From the NCBI GenBank assembly GCA_003567775.1, contig PWYR01000023.1, positions 1 to 40,135 on the forward strand: 40,135 bases of DNA, in the 5' to 3' direction. This document shows, piece after piece, positions 40,051 to 40,135 of the stretch. Made by a program: the position numbers and the translations under genes. The notes under the pieces are model-generated. The model had not been told where the DNA came from. It saw nothing but the letters and a program-made list of their open reading frames with translations, and did not search any database. The DNA is from Ignavibacteriales bacterium (GTDB taxonomy: Bacteria; Bacteroidota; Ignavibacteria; T3Sed10-11). Within the stretch, counting starts at the first letter, position 1; every line of letters starts with the position of its first letter.

Positions 40051-40135
40051 TCAACAATTCAGCCGGAACTCAGTCATTCCGGGTACATTGAGGGTCGGTT
40101 TCATTGAGAGAACGTTTTCGTAGAACTGCGTGCTG
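40051..40135 (-). pseudogene. VOC gene copy 3, truncated and running off the window
   Basis: From the right edge the - strand reads STQFYENVLSMKPTLNVPGM then TEFRLNC and a stop (40051-40053). This is the head part of the VOC gene, the same region kept in copies at 37230 and 38807, broken off just before SGAILGL. The start lies beyond the window. It is DNA-level close to the copy at 37128-37189. Confidence 0.78.

Noticed and set aside
35846-40135. Integron cassette array (many small same-strand genes with toxin modules)
   Set aside because: I looked between the genes for attC sites with matching GTTRRRY/RYYYAAC ends and inner arms. Sequences such as the AACAATTAGCTGC near 39085 resemble one end, but no paired arm was found, and no integrase is present.
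1-40135. tRNA, rRNA, CRISPR array or insertion sequence
   Set aside because: No clover-leaf candidates, no repeat-spacer pattern and no transposase or terminal inverted repeats with open frame were seen on either strand. A covariance search could still find small RNAs.

Overview
The window looks like chromosome of a Gram-negative member of the Fibrobacterota-Chlorobiota-Bacteroidota (FCB) supergroup. Evidence: a type IX secretion (T9SS) sorting tail on a secreted protein, two PorV/PorQ-like barrels, a PorD (DUF4835) homologue, a SusC-style TonB receptor with an N-terminal carboxypeptidase-regulatory-like domain, and a MltD-type LysM transglycosylase. Several genes have clear Shine-Dalgarno sequences and E. 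coli-like -35/-10 promoters, which fits lineages such as Ignavibacteriota, Calditrichota, Balneolota or KSB1/Marinimicrobia-like candidates better than classical Bacteroidia. I cannot name the genus. No rRNA, tRNA, CRISPR array or intact insertion sequence was seen.

Layout. (1) 1-3977: start of a membrane protein running off the left edge, then a + strand ECF importer operon (S, T, A, A') followed by a flavin-reductase-like gene. The two ATPases have complementary defects, so their dimer should hold one complete and one dead ATP site. (2) 4021-14940, - strand: six envelope genes in a row (two large secreted proteins, at least one with a T9SS tail; an Ig-like lipoprotein; a TonB receptor; a PorV-like barrel; a beta-propeller lipoprotein), with a good promoter at 15031-15059. 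(3) 15152-19268: lytic transglycosylase with five LysM domains and an acyl-CoA carboxylase carboxyltransferase. (4) 19749-28051, - strand: one apparent operon in the order ECF sigma factor, zinc anti-sigma factor, small Spy/CpxP-like protein, MacA-like adaptor, MacB-like permease without ATPase, RND adaptor, RND pump. A GGAAAC-N16-CGTC promoter precedes the sigma gene, suggesting a self-amplifying envelope-stress efflux regulon. (5) 28221-30140: mnmA plus a DUF4160/DUF2442 pair. (6) 30210-34334: two translationally coupled outer-membrane proteins carrying helix-hairpin-helix domains, divergent from porD. (7) 34448-40135: accessory DNA with a three-repeat secreted protein, two related four-helix membrane proteins, a VOC gene plus three decayed VOC copies, Phd/VapC, HicBA, a DUF433 gene and a 39-residue small protein.

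Most of the hidden content is in the gaps. I found broken toxin-type genes that ordinary gene calling would miss: a DUF5615 gene with its middle deleted (19413-19647), a nucleotidyltransferase head joined to a HEPN tail (29330-29564), and a second DUF5615 gene cut off after 18 codons where HicBA begins (39490-39570). Several of these, and one VOC copy, keep head and tail but have lost the middle. The most interesting candidates for undescribed biology are the one-site ECF importer, the sigma-factor-led hybrid efflux operon, the HhH outer-membrane pair, and the toxin/VOC graveyard with apparent module-into-module insertion.
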